From Oceanicaulis sp. (GTDB lineage: Bacteria; Pseudomonadota; Alphaproteobacteria; Caulobacterales; Maricaulaceae): 40,367 nucleotides of DNA. Shown here in pieces: positions 16,635-25,793 of this stretch. The stretch's first letter is position 1, and each line of letters starts with the position of its first letter. The notes below the pieces were generated by a model. That model was not told the DNA's origin and made no database searches. It saw nothing but the letters and a program-made list of their open reading frames with translations. The position numbers and the translations under genes are program-made. Where the stretch lies: positions 1-40,367 of the forward strand of contig JAFIEB010000005.1 in the NCBI GenBank assembly GCA_020832735.1. The letters are read 5' to 3'.

Positions 16635-17804
16635 ATGAAACTCTCCGGCCTTAAAGTCCTTGATCTCTCCGCCTTCCTGCCCGGTCCGCATCTGACCATG
16701 ATGATGGCTGACCACGGCGCGGACGTGGTGATGATCGAGCCGGCCAACGGGACGGGGGAGCCGACGCGCGAGATCGGCTTGCGCCATGGCGACGGCGTGT
16801 CGGTCTGGTTTCGCAATATCGCGCGCGGCAAGCGCTCGCTGAAACTGAACCTGAAAGACCCTGACGGACAGGCGCTGCTGCACGCCCTCGCACGCGAGGC
16901 CGATGTGGTGGTGGAGGCGTTCCGGCCCGGCGTCGCACGGCGCCTGGCCGCCGATTACGAGACGCTGAGCGCGCTCAATCCGCGCCTTGTCTATTGCTCC
17001 ATCTCCGCCTTCGGCCAAGAGGGCGCCTATGCCATGAAGCCCGCCCATGACCTGACGGTGCAGGCGCTGGCGGGGCTGGTGGATCTCAATCGCGGGCTGG
17101 ACGACGCCAAGCCGGCCAGCCCCAACATGCCGGTGGCCGACATGGCCGCCTCGCTGATGGCGCTGTCGGCGATCCTGATGGCGCTCTATCGCCGCCACGA
17201 GACGGGCCAGGGCGATTTCATCGACCTGGCCATGTATGACGCGGCGCTCGCCTGGACGCCCAATGTCACCGGACCGGTGTTCGCCCAGGACGTCCACCCG
17301 CCGGTGAAGGACATGCGCTCGTTCGGCGGCGCGGCCATGTATCATGTCTATGAAACCAAAGACGAAAGGCATCTGGTCCTGGGCGGGTCCGAGATCAAGT
17401 TCGCGTCCAATCTCCTCGAAGCTTTGGGCCGCCCGGACCTCCTTCACTTCGCCCGCCTGGAACCCGGCCCCGCTCAGGAACCCTTGCGTGCGTTTTTCAG
17501 GGAGACATTCGCCAGCCGCACGCTGGCTGAATGGGAAGACTTCCTGAAAGACATGGATGTCTGCTGGGCGCCGGTGCGCTCCCTCAAGGACGCATTTGAC
17601 GATCCTCAAACCCGCGCGCGGGGCCTGGTGTTCGAGGACGCCAGCGGCGCCCGCCATATCGGCCCGCCCATCCGGTTTGCGAAGGAGCCGCCTGAGCCTG
17701 ATCCGGCCGTCCCGGGCTTCGGCGAGCATTCCGAAGCCCTGGCGCGCGAAGCCGGGTTCGATGCGCAGCGGATAAAGGCGATGAAAGAGCGGGGCGTGAT
17801 GTGA
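16635..17804 (+). CDS. CaiB/BaiF family III protein (second copy; transferase or racemase)
   Basis: A 389-residue family III protein with the N-terminal pattern LSGLKVLDLSAFLPGPHLTMMMADHGADVVMIE, NIARGKRSLKLNLK at 61-74 and Asp169 (PVADMAAS) in the catalytic position. Unlike the first copy it has KPAHDL, with His138, the arrangement of alpha-methylacyl-CoA racemase (His and Asp about 30 residues apart). It may therefore be a 2-methylacyl-CoA epimerase rather than a transferase; a transferase role is not excluded. It sits 10 nt after the toxin gene and probably belongs to the same transcript as the first CaiB gene. Confidence 0.8.
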   Translation: MKLSGLKVLDLSAFLPGPHLTMMMADHGADVVMIEPANGTGEPTREIGLRHGDGVSVWFRNIARGKRSLKLNLKDPDGQALLHALAREADVVVEAFRPGVARRLAADYETLSALNPRLVYCSISAFGQEGAYAMKPAHDLTVQALAGLVDLNRGLDDAKPASPNMPVADMAASLMALSAILMALYRRHETGQGDFIDLAMYDAALAWTPNVTGPVFAQDVHPPVKDMRSFGGAAMYHVYETKDERHLVLGGSEIKFASNLLEALGRPDLLHFARLEPGPAQEPLRAFFRETFASRTLAEWEDFLKDMDVCWAPVRSLKDAFDDPQTRARGLVFEDASGARHIGPPIRFAKEPPEPDPAVPGFGEHSEALAREAGFDAQRIKAMKERGVM

Positions 17805-17819
17805 GGCCGGGGCCGGGTT

Positions 17820-18371
17820 TTAGCCCAGCGTCTCCACCGTCAGATTATTGTTGGAGAACACGCAGATCTCGGCCGCGATCTCCATCGCGCGCCGGGCGAT
17901 CGCCTCGGGGTCGTCGAGATGATCCGACAGGGCGCGCGCGGCGGCCAGGGCGAATTGTCCGCCCGAGCCGATGGCGGCGATGCCGTGCTCGGGTTCGAGC
18001 ACGTCGCCCGCGCCGGTAAGGATGAAGGTCTCGCGCGCGTCGGCCACGATCAGCATGGCTTCCAGCCGGCGCAGATAGCGGTCGGTGCGCCAGTCCTTGG
18101 CCAGCTCCACACAGGCGCGCGCCAGCTGGGCGGGATATTGCTCCAGCTTGGCCTCAAGGCGCTCAAACAGGGCGAAGGCGTCGGCGGTCGCGCCGGCGAA
18201 CCCGGCGATCACCGCGCCGCCGGCCAGCGGGCGCACCTTGCGGGCGCTGGCTTTCACCACGGTGTTGCCGATGGAGACCTGGCCGTCGCCAGCCAGCGTC
18301 ACGCGCGCGCCCTTGCGCACGCACACGATGGTGGTGCCCCGCCAGCCGGGAAAGGCGCGCTCCTCGCTCAT
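17820..18371 (-). CDS. hslV: HslV, peptidase subunit of the HslUV (ClpQY) protease
   Basis: A 183-residue proteasome-like threonine peptidase that forms double hexamers capped by the HslU ATPase. After a 12-residue propeptide the mature chain starts at Thr13 (TTIVCVRKG). [44 protein letters not shown] and the GSGG motif all match the family. The start ATG overlaps the stop of the NDUFA9-like gene by 4 nt, so the two are cotranscribed. No hslU follows: the next gene downstream is the convergent CaiB gene. hslU must therefore be elsewhere, whereas hslV and hslU are usually adjacent. Confidence 0.95.
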   Translation of the reverse strand: MSEERAFPGWRGTTIVCVRKGARVTLAGDGQVSIGNTVVKASARKVRPLAGGAVIAGFAGATADAFALFERLEAKLEQYPAQLARACVELAKDWRTDRYLRRLEAMLIVADARETFILTGAGDVLEPEHGIAAIGSGGQFALAAARALSDHLDDPEAIARRAMEIAAEICVFSNNNLTVETLG

Positions 18372-19354
18372 GCCGGTTTGCGCTTGTCTGCGAACTGCCC
18401 GCCCTTGCGGTAGCGGGCCAGATAGGTTGGTACGATAGCCTCGATCGATTCCGGCGTCACGCCGAACGCATCGATCCGGCCCAGCCCCTCGCCGCCGGCG
18501 CCCACCACATTGTCCTGCTTGAGCAAGGTCACCTGGTCACGCGTCAGGAAGGGCTCCACGAAGGGCAGCGCGCCCGCAATCTCGCCGCCAAGGCCCATCA
18601 TTGTCGCGACGGGAAACGGCATGGGGACCAGCAGGCGCGGACGGTCTATGGTCTTGAGAATGAACTCCATCAGCTCGCGGAAGCTGTACACGCCCGGCCC
18701 GCCCAGCTCGAACACGCGCCCGCGCGCGCCCTCGTGATCCAGCGCCTTGAGCGCGCAGGCGGCGACATCGTCGCAATAGACCGGCTGGAATTTCGTGGCG
18801 CCGCCGCCGATCAGCGGCAAGGCGGGCGCAAAGCGCGCCATGTCAGCAAAGCGGTTGAAGAAACCGTCCTCCGGCCCGAACACGATGGACGGGCGCAGTA
18901 TCACCGCACCGGGCATGGCCTCGAGCACGGCCTGTTCGCCCAGCGCCTTGGTGCGCGCATAGCGGGACGGGCTACCGGGATCGGCGCCGATGGCCGAGAC
19001 ATGGACGAAACGCTCCACCCCCGCCTCCTGCGCGGCGCGCGCGACCAGCCCGGCGCCGTCGGCCTGCAGGGACTGAAAGGTCTGGCGCCCGCCCTCGGCG
19101 AGGATGCCGACCAGATTGACCACGCCGGCCGCGCCGTCCACCGCGCGCGCCACGGAGTCGGGATTGCGCAGATTGGCCTGGATCAGCTGCACCTGGCCGA
19201 CCACGCCCATGGGCCTGAGTTCATGGGCCAGATGGGGGCGCCGGGTGGCCGCGCGCACGCGGTAGCCGGCCTTGGCCAGGCGGCGCACCACATACCGGCC
19301 GATAAAGCCGGAAGCGCCGAACACGGTGATCATCTCGTCGCGCAAACTCGTCAT
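18368..19354 (-). CDS. Complex I NDUFA9-like NAD(P)-binding protein (atypical SDR)
   Basis: A 328-residue atypical short-chain dehydrogenase related to the mitochondrial complex I accessory subunit NDUFA9/39 kDa. Rossmann motif GASGFIG at residues 13-19, [15 protein letters not shown], a YARTKALGE catalytic-like segment and [10 protein letters not shown] near the end. In alphaproteobacteria such proteins are linked to respiratory complex I and quinone metabolism; direct evidence here is absent. The ATG at 19354 is preferred over the longer frame starting at 19504 because GGAGG (complement of 19359-19363) precedes it and the upstream 50 codons are Pro/Arg-rich and unlike the family. Coupled to hslV. 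Confidence 0.85.
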   Translation of the reverse strand: MTSLRDEMITVFGASGFIGRYVVRRLAKAGYRVRAATRRPHLAHELRPMGVVGQVQLIQANLRNPDSVARAVDGAAGVVNLVGILAEGGRQTFQSLQADGAGLVARAAQEAGVERFVHVSAIGADPGSPSRYARTKALGEQAVLEAMPGAVILRPSIVFGPEDGFFNRFADMARFAPALPLIGGGATKFQPVYCDDVAACALKALDHEGARGRVFELGGPGVYSFRELMEFILKTIDRPRLLVPMPFPVATMMGLGGEIAGALPFVEPFLTRDQVTLLKQDNVVGAGGEGLGRIDAFGVTPESIEAIVPTYLARYRKGGQFADKRKPA

Positions 19355-19552
19355 GGGGCCTCCGGTGGTCAGCGCGCCCGTCCGCGGCCCGGGGGCGGGA
19401 GGCGGCGCGCAGGGACGCATGCTGACACGCGATAGACCAAAATTCACCGCCCCTGTCCATGCGTCCGGCTGTCCCGCGCGCAATCGGCGGGGCGCATGGC
19501 GCAAAGCCTGCGCCCATGTGCAAAAGCCTGGCTCCGGCCCCGCGCGAAGGCG

Positions 19553-19581
19553 TTGACACCCCGCCCCCCGCGCCGTATCAC
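19553..19581 (+). promoter_or_regulatory. Consensus promoter for tRNA-Leu
   Basis: TTGACA (19553-19558), a 17-nt spacer, TATCAC (19576-19581), 19 nt before the mature tRNA 5' end. The -35 is a perfect consensus, as expected for a stable RNA gene. Confidence 0.75.
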
Positions 19582-19600
19582 CCGCGACCTCTGTTGCCTT

Positions 19601-19687
<87 letters not shown>

Positions 19688-19752
19688 TCGACAGATCGCC
19701 AATCAGTTGACCCTCTCCGCAAATCGGCTGACCGCTCCGGCGGCGCTGCGCG

Positions 19753-21357
19753 TCAGCGCGCCTCATCGCTCACGCACAGCCATCGCGTCGGGTTGATGAC
19801 CGCCGCATGGGCGACCCAGCCCTCAACGCGCGGGCCGATGAGGGCGCGGCGGTTTTCGAAAAAGACCGGGATGTAGTGAGCGCTGTCGAGCAGCATTTGC
19901 TCCGCCTCAGCCAGCAGCGCGCCGCGCGCGTCAGGGTCCAGCTCGAAATGGGACCGCGTGAGCAGGGCATCATAGGCGGGGTCGGTCCAGCGCGAGTAGT
20001 TATACTCGCCCGCCGCGCTTTCGGTGACCATGAGATAGCCGTAGGCGTCGTCGAAATAGGGCGCCCAGCCATCACTCGCGATGTCGAAATTGCGCGCCTG
20101 CATCTGTGAATAATGGATCGGCGTGTCGGCGGTTTCGATCTCGACCGAGACCCAGGGCGCGATGGCCGAGAGATCAGCCTGGATCACCGGCGCCAGGCGT
20201 GGCCAGCTGGCGGCGGGCTGGTGGGAGAAGGTGAGGCGCAAGGGATTATCCGGCCCCCAGCCGGCCTCGGCCAGCAGCGCCCGGGCAGCGATGCGGCGCG
20301 CCTCCATGGGCTCGTCCGCCCATTGCACCCGCGCCGGGCCGGTGCGCCCGATCACATCATCGGGCATGAACTGGAAGGCCGCTGTATCGGCGCCGGCCAG
20401 CACCTCATTGACGATGAAGTCCTGATCAATCGCCAGCGCCACGGCGCGGCGCGCCCGCGCATCGTCAAAGGGCGGGCGCGTGGTGTTGAGGGTGAGCATG
20501 CGCAACACCCGGCCCGGGACCGAGCGCACGAGCTCCGGCGCCTGGCGGCGCAGAAAGGCGTCGCTGCTGGCCTGATAATCGGTGTTGAGATCCAGCTCGC
20601 CATTGCGCACCTGGCGCTCGGCGGCGGCGGTGTCGGCGGTGGGGTAGTAATACACCGTGTCGATGCAGGCCGCGCCGGGATCGTGGAAGGCCTCATTGCG
20701 CACCAGGCGGATATGTTCAAACGAGCGCCAGGCGGCCAGCCGGTAAGGCCCGCTCACCACCATGTTTTCAGGCCGCGTCCACTGCTCGCCATGCGCGTCG
20801 ATGACATGCAGGGGCACAGGCACGGCGGTGCTCTGCATCAAGACGTCCAGAAGATAGGGCGCCGGATAGGCGAGCTTTAGTCGCACCGTGCGCGCGTCAA
20901 TCGCCTCGGCTCCCAGCGTTTCCGGCGCCGCCTCGCCGGCATTCACGCTTTCAGCGTTCTCGATGGAGAATAACAGCGCTGGAAACGGGTTAAGCGTCGC
21001 CGCATCGAGCGTGCGGCGCAGACTGCCGACCACGTCATCCGCCGTGATGGGCTCGCCATCAGACCAGTTCGCCTCGCGAAGGTGGAACACCCATTCGAGG
21101 CCATCCTCGCTGACCGTCCAGCTGTCCGCGAGGCCGGGGACCGGCCGCCCGTCCGGGCCCGGCTGGGCGAGGCCGAGGAAGAGATCATACATGATCGCCT
21201 GCTCATTGGTGATCAGCGCCCGGTGGGGATCCAGCGTACCCGGCTCGATGGTATTGCCGCGATGCAGGACGCGGCCATCTTCGCGCGCCGGCTGCCCGCA
21301 AGCCGCCAGCGCCAGGCAAATCGCCGCAACGGCGAAACGGCAGGTCCACTGAGTCAT
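19753..21357 (-). CDS. Peptide-type ABC transporter substrate-binding lipoprotein (OppA/SBP family 5)
   Basis: A 534-residue periplasmic solute-binding protein. The signal sequence ends in the lipobox LAAC with Cys20 as the lipidation site. The mature N-terminus has RGNTIEPGTLDPHRA, the family 5 signature EDGLEWVFHLREANWSDGEPITADDVV, and later RRAVALAIDQDFIV, all typical of OppA-like oligopeptide binders. The ATG at 21357 follows a GGGAGAG site; the frame extends to 21405 but the extra 16 residues would precede the signal peptide. No permease or ATPase genes are adjacent, so it is an orphan binding protein that must work with a transporter encoded elsewhere, or as an oligopeptide chaperone. 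Confidence 0.88.
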   Translation of the reverse strand: MTQWTCRFAVAAICLALAACGQPAREDGRVLHRGNTIEPGTLDPHRALITNEQAIMYDLFLGLAQPGPDGRPVPGLADSWTVSEDGLEWVFHLREANWSDGEPITADDVVGSLRRTLDAATLNPFPALLFSIENAESVNAGEAAPETLGAEAIDARTVRLKLAYPAPYLLDVLMQSTAVPVPLHVIDAHGEQWTRPENMVVSGPYRLAAWRSFEHIRLVRNEAFHDPGAACIDTVYYYPTADTAAAERQVRNGELDLNTDYQASSDAFLRRQAPELVRSVPGRVLRMLTLNTTRPPFDDARARRAVALAIDQDFIVNEVLAGADTAAFQFMPDDVIGRTGPARVQWADEPMEARRIAARALLAEAGWGPDNPLRLTFSHQPAASWPRLAPVIQADLSAIAPWVSVEIETADTPIHYSQMQARNFDIASDGWAPYFDDAYGYLMVTESAAGEYNYSRWTDPAYDALLTRSHFELDPDARGALLAEAEQMLLDSAHYIPVFFENRRALIGPRVEGWVAHAAVINPTRWLCVSDEAR

Positions 21358-21542
21358 GATGCTCTCCCTTCGCGCCAGAGTGGACGCGGGGGGATGGCGA
21401 AACAAGACCGCATGAAACCGGCTTGGCTTCCGGAGATTGAATGGCGGGCGCCGTTCTGCTTGCGAATGCGTTAGAGTGATGAACCGCCGTTCTGGCGAGC
21501 TTGTCCAAGCCCGCCTGGCCGGCCCCGCTAGCGGAGACCGCC

Positions 21543-23807
21543 ATGGCCAATCCTTTCGTACACCTGCGCCGCCGCCTGTTCAGCGCGCCCATGCTGGGCT
21601 TCGTGCGCAAGGTCTTGCCGCCCCTGTCGGAAACCGAGAGCGCTGCGCTGGAGGCGGGCAGTGTCTGGTGGGACGCCGAGCTGTTCTCCGGCAATCCGGA
21701 CTGGTCGAAACTGCTCGCGCCGGGCCCCTATGGGCTCACGGACGAGGAGCAGGCCTTCATCGACGGGCCGGTCGACACGCTGTGCGCCATGCTCGACGAA
21801 TGGCGTATCACGTTCGAGGAGCGCCAGCTGCCTCACGACGCTTTCGAGTTCATGAAGGCCCACGGCTTTTTCGGCATCATCATCCCGAAGGAGTATGGGG
21901 GCCTCGGCTTTTCCGCCGCGGCGCATTCCGAGATCGTGTCGCGCATCTCCACCGTCAGCCTGACCGGCGCCATCACCGTGATGGTCCCCAACTCGCTCGG
22001 CCCTGGCGAGCTTTTGATGCTCTACGGCACGCAGGCCCAGCGCGATCATTACCTGCCGCGCCTCGCCAGCGGCCAGGACATTCCCTGTTTCGGCCTGACC
22101 AGCGAGACCGCCGGTTCCGACGCCGCCGGCATGGAGGATGTGGGCATTGTCTGCGAGGGCGAGCATGACGGCGAAAGCGTGCTCGGCATCAGGCTGAATT
22201 TCGCCAAGCGCTATATCACCCTGGCGCCGATCGCCACGGTGATGGGCCTGGCGTTCAAGCTGCGCGATCCTGACGGCCTCTTGGGCGGCGAGGAGGAGCT
22301 GGGCATCACCGTGGCTCTCGTCCCCGCATCGGCTCCGGGCGTCAGCATTGGCCGGCGCCACTATCCCGCCTTCCAGCCCTTCGCCAACGGCCCCATCGAA
22401 GGCCGGGACGTGTTCGTGCCGCTGGACGCCATCATTGGCGGGCGCGAACGGGCCGGCGACGGCTGGCGCATGCTGATGGGCGCGCTCGCCGCCGGACGGG
22501 GCATATCGCTGCCGGCGCTGTCGACGGGCTCAGCGAAATTTTCCGCCCACGCCACCGGCGCCTATGCCCGCGTACGCGAGCAATTCGGCCTGCCCGTCGG
22601 CAAGTTCGAGGGCGTCCAGGAAGCGCTCGCGCGCATCGCCGCCACCGCCTACGAGCTTGAAGCCGCCCGGCGCCTGACCGCGCAGGCCATCGATGCGGGC
22701 GAGAAGCCCGCCGTGATCTCGGCGATCATGAAAGCCCACGCCACCGAGCGTATGCGCCAGTCGGTCAACGACGCCATGGACTTGCCTGGCGGCAAGGGCA
22801 GTGGCGACGGGCCCAAGAATTATCTCGGCTCGGCCTACCGCGCGATTCCCATCGGCATCACGGTGGAAGGGGCCAATATTCTCACCCGCAGCCTGATCAT
22901 TTTCGGCCAGGGCGCGATCCGCTGCCATCCCTATCTGCTGGACGAGATGCATGCGGCGCAGAACCCGGACAAGGCTCAGGGCCTGGCCGATTTCGACGTC
23001 GTGCTTTCGCGCCATCTCGGCCACCAGTTCGCCACGGCTTTCCGGGCCTACTGGCGCGCCCTCACCTTCGGGCGCACGGTGCGCGCGTCTGAGTTCGGCG
23101 CCCTCGCCCCCTATGTGCGGCGACTGACGCGGTACTCGGCGACGCTCGCCTTCATGGGCGAGATCGCCCTGGTCTCGCTTGGCGGCGAGCTCAAACGCAT
23201 GGAGATGATCTCGGCGCGGCTGGGCGATGTGTTGTCCGAGCTTTATATCGCCAGCGCCGTGGCGGCGCGCTTCCGCCATGACGGTCAGCAGGAGGCCGAT
23301 CTGCCGCTGGCCCGGCTGTCGCTGGAGAACGCCCTGCACCGGATCGAACAGGCGCTGGACGGGGTGATCGCCAATTATCCCTCCCGCACGCTGGCCGCGC
23401 TGATGCGACCGATCGCCTTCCCCTGGGGACGCCGCCGCCGCCCGGCGCTGGACGTGCTGCGCCGCGAGGCCGCCGAGATCCTGCTCGCACCGTCCGCGGC
23501 CCGTGACCGGCTGGTGGACGGGATTTATCTGGGGGAGGGCGATGACGAGATCGCGCTGCTCACGCGCGCCTTCGTCCTGGCCCACGAGAGCGCACCCTTG
23601 CGCCGCAAACTCAAGGACGCAAAGTGCGAGACGCCTGAGGCCGCGCTGGCGGCGGGCGTCATCACCGCTGAAGAAAAAGCCTTGCTGGATGAGGCTGACC
23701 GCCTGGCCCGCGCGGTGATCGCGGTGGATGATTTCGCTGAAGACGCGCTGTGCGCCTCCACTGCAGGCGACGGGCCCGTACCGTCCGCAAAGAGAGCGGC
23801 TTCATGA
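21543..23807 (+). CDS. fadE: FadE-type acyl-CoA dehydrogenase with C-terminal DUF1974
   Basis: A 754-residue enzyme of the gammaproteobacterial FadE class, catalysing the first step of fatty-acid beta-oxidation. It shows IIIPKEYGGLGFSA, CFGLTSETAGSDAAGM for substrate/FAD contact, REQFGLPVGKFEGVQE, the VEGANILTRSLIIFGQGAIRCHP block with the catalytic Glu, and a long helical DUF1974 extension (about residues 470-740). E. coli FadE (814 residues) starts with membrane helices that are missing here, so this form is probably soluble or peripheral. The ATG at 21543 follows GGAG at 21533-21536. Its stop overlaps the next gene (ATGA), so it is coupled to the CoA hydrolase/transferase. Confidence 0.9.
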   Translation: MANPFVHLRRRLFSAPMLGFVRKVLPPLSETESAALEAGSVWWDAELFSGNPDWSKLLAPGPYGLTDEEQAFIDGPVDTLCAMLDEWRITFEERQLPHDAFEFMKAHGFFGIIIPKEYGGLGFSAAAHSEIVSRISTVSLTGAITVMVPNSLGPGELLMLYGTQAQRDHYLPRLASGQDIPCFGLTSETAGSDAAGMEDVGIVCEGEHDGESVLGIRLNFAKRYITLAPIATVMGLAFKLRDPDGLLGGEEELGITVALVPASAPGVSIGRRHYPAFQPFANGPIEGRDVFVPLDAIIGGRERAGDGWRMLMGALAAGRGISLPALSTGSAKFSAHATGAYARVREQFGLPVGKFEGVQEALARIAATAYELEAARRLTAQAIDAGEKPAVISAIMKAHATERMRQSVNDAMDLPGGKGSGDGPKNYLGSAYRAIPIGITVEGANILTRSLIIFGQGAIRCHPYLLDEMHAAQNPDKAQGLADFDVVLSRHLGHQFATAFRAYWRALTFGRTVRASEFGALAPYVRRLTRYSATLAFMGEIALVSLGGELKRMEMISARLGDVLSELYIASAVAARFRHDGQQEADLPLARLSLENALHRIEQALDGVIANYPSRTLAALMRPIAFPWGRRRRPALDVLRREAAEILLAPSAARDRLVDGIYLGEGDDEIALLTRAFVLAHESAPLRRKLKDAKCETPEAALAAGVITAEEKALLDEADRLARAVIAVDDFAEDALCASTAGDGPVPSAKRAAS

Positions 23808-25726
23808 GCGGCGCGCCTGTGATCCATACCCGCGTCGAGGCGGCGGTCGACGCCCTGCTGTCGGAAACCGGAAACGAGATTGTGCTCGGGCTCCCCCTTG
23901 GCCTGGGCAAGCCCAACCCGTTCGTGAACGCGCTCTACCGGCGCGCGGTAGAGGATCCGAAGCTGAAGCTGACCATTCTGACCGCGCTGACCCTGGAGGC
24001 GCCCGAGCCGGATCCCGGTCTCGAAACCCGGTTCATGGGGCCCATTCTGGAGCGGCTCTATAGCGGCTATGAACCCCTCGCCTACGCCGCCGACCGGCGG
24101 CGCGGTGCGCTGCCGGCCAATGTGCAGGTGCATGAATTCTTCCTGCAACCCGGCGCCCTGCTCGCCAACAGCCAGGCCCAGCAGGCCTATCTGAGCGCCA
24201 ACTACACCCACGCCGCGCGCGACCTGCTGGATCGCGGCGTCAATGTCATCGCCCAGATCGTCGCCGTGGAGGGCGATGCGCGCGACCGGGTGAGCCTGTC
24301 GTGCAATCCGGACGTGGCGGCCGATCTCATGCCTTTGGTGGAGGCGGGGCGGCGCGGCGGGCGGCGCATCCATGCCGTCGGGCAGATCCATCGCAGCCTG
24401 CCCTATATGTACGGCCCGGCGGACTGTCCCGCCTCGGCCTTTGATCATCTGATCGATGATCGCGATGCGCACTTCACCCTGTTCGCCACGCCGCGCCGGC
24501 CGGTGGATTCGGCGGACCAGGCCGCGGCCCTGCACATTGCCGGGCTGGTGCCTGACGGCGGCACGCTGCAGATCGGCATCGGCTCGCTGGGCGATGCGGT
24601 CTCGGCCGCCCTGATCCTGCGCCACAAACAGCCCGATGTGTTCGCCGGGACCCAGGCAGGCCTGGCCGCAGACGGCAGTCAGCATGCGCGCGAGACACGC
24701 CCCTTCGAGCAGGGGCTCTATGGCTGCAGCGAAATGTTTGTCGACGGCTTCCTCCAGCTCTATCGCGCCGGCGTGCTCAAGCGGCGCGTCTATGATGATC
24801 TGGACACCCAGCTGGCGGCCAATGCCGGGCGGCCGGGCCCGCGTGATGAGGGCGTCGTGCTGCACGGCGGTTTCTTCCTCGGCCCGCCCGATTTCTATAC
24901 CGCGCTTTGCGCAATGGAACCTGAGGAGCGCGCCCTGTTCCCCATGGCGCCGGTCAGCCAGGTCAACCAGCTCTATGGCGGCGAGGCGCTCAGGCGCGCC
25001 CAGCGGCAAGGCGCGCGCTTCATCAATAACGGCATCATGGCGACCTTGATGGGCGCGGTGGTCTCCGACCAGCTGGAGGACGGACGCGTCATCTCCGGCG
25101 TCGGGGGGCAGTATAATTTCGTCGCCCAGGCGCACGCGCTCGAAGGCGCGCGCTCCATCCTGATGGTGCGCGCCACCCGCACCAAGGACGGGGATGTGCG
25201 CTCCAACATTGTCTGGAATTACGGTCATGTGACCATCCCGCGCCATTTGCGCGACATCATCGTCACCGAATACGGGGCCGCCGATCTGCGCGGGCTCAGC
25301 GACCGCGACGTCATCGCCGCGATGCTCAACATCGCCGACTCGCGCTTCCAGCCCGGCCTGCTGGCGCAAGCCAAAAAAGCCGGCAAGATCGAGCCGGACT
25401 ATGACATCCCCGCCGCCTTCCGAAACAACCGGCCCGAACGCATCGAGGCGGCGCTGGCGCCTGCGCGCAAGAGCGGCGCGTTGAAACCCTTCCCCTTCGG
25501 CAGCGAGTTCACCGATGAGGAATTGCGCCTGGCCAAGGCGCTGCGCCATCTGCAGGCGCAAACGCGGTCACCCCTGCGCAACGCCGCCTGGCTGGCTGGC
25601 GCGCTGATGCGCAAGCCCGGCAAAGACCACGAAGCCGCGCTCGACCGGATGGATCTGGGCCGGCCCGCCAGCCTGCGCGATCACGCCTATGCCCGCCTGC
25701 TGGCCGCAGCCCTTTCCAGGGACTGA
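23804..25726 (+). CDS. Acetyl-CoA hydrolase/transferase family protein
   Basis: A 640-residue family I CoA-transferase-like protein. Visible: GTLQIGIGSLGDAV, GCSEMFVDGFLQLYRAGVLKRR and the C-terminal signature GVGGQYNFVAQAH with RSNIVWNYGHVTIPRH and VTEYGAADLRGL. It is longer than ordinary acetyl-CoA hydrolases (about 430-500), with an extra segment around residues 330-400 and a tail of about 100 residues. The start overlaps the fadE stop by 4 nt, so the product probably acts on acyl-CoAs from beta-oxidation, for example recycling CoA between acids. Exact reaction unknown. Converges on the reductase gene with a 67-bp gap that holds nothing recognisable. Confidence 0.85.
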   Translation: MSGAPVIHTRVEAAVDALLSETGNEIVLGLPLGLGKPNPFVNALYRRAVEDPKLKLTILTALTLEAPEPDPGLETRFMGPILERLYSGYEPLAYAADRRRGALPANVQVHEFFLQPGALLANSQAQQAYLSANYTHAARDLLDRGVNVIAQIVAVEGDARDRVSLSCNPDVAADLMPLVEAGRRGGRRIHAVGQIHRSLPYMYGPADCPASAFDHLIDDRDAHFTLFATPRRPVDSADQAAALHIAGLVPDGGTLQIGIGSLGDAVSAALILRHKQPDVFAGTQAGLAADGSQHARETRPFEQGLYGCSEMFVDGFLQLYRAGVLKRRVYDDLDTQLAANAGRPGPRDEGVVLHGGFFLGPPDFYTALCAMEPEERALFPMAPVSQVNQLYGGEALRRAQRQGARFINNGIMATLMGAVVSDQLEDGRVISGVGGQYNFVAQAHALEGARSILMVRATRTKDGDVRSNIVWNYGHVTIPRHLRDIIVTEYGAADLRGLSDRDVIAAMLNIADSRFQPGLLAQAKKAGKIEPDYDIPAAFRNNRPERIEAALAPARKSGALKPFPFGSEFTDEELRLAKALRHLQAQTRSPLRNAAWLAGALMRKPGKDHEAALDRMDLGRPASLRDHAYARLLAAALSRD

Positions 25727-25793
25727 CAGACCCGCCGGGAGCGCAGCCGGACCGGGCCGGACAGCACCGCAGACAGCGGGATTGAAGGCCGGT

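Noticed and set aside
19688-19752. Terminator between tRNA-Leu and the binding-protein gene
   Set aside because: Only a 6-bp GCGCTG/CAGCGC stem without a T tract; too weak in such GC-rich DNA.
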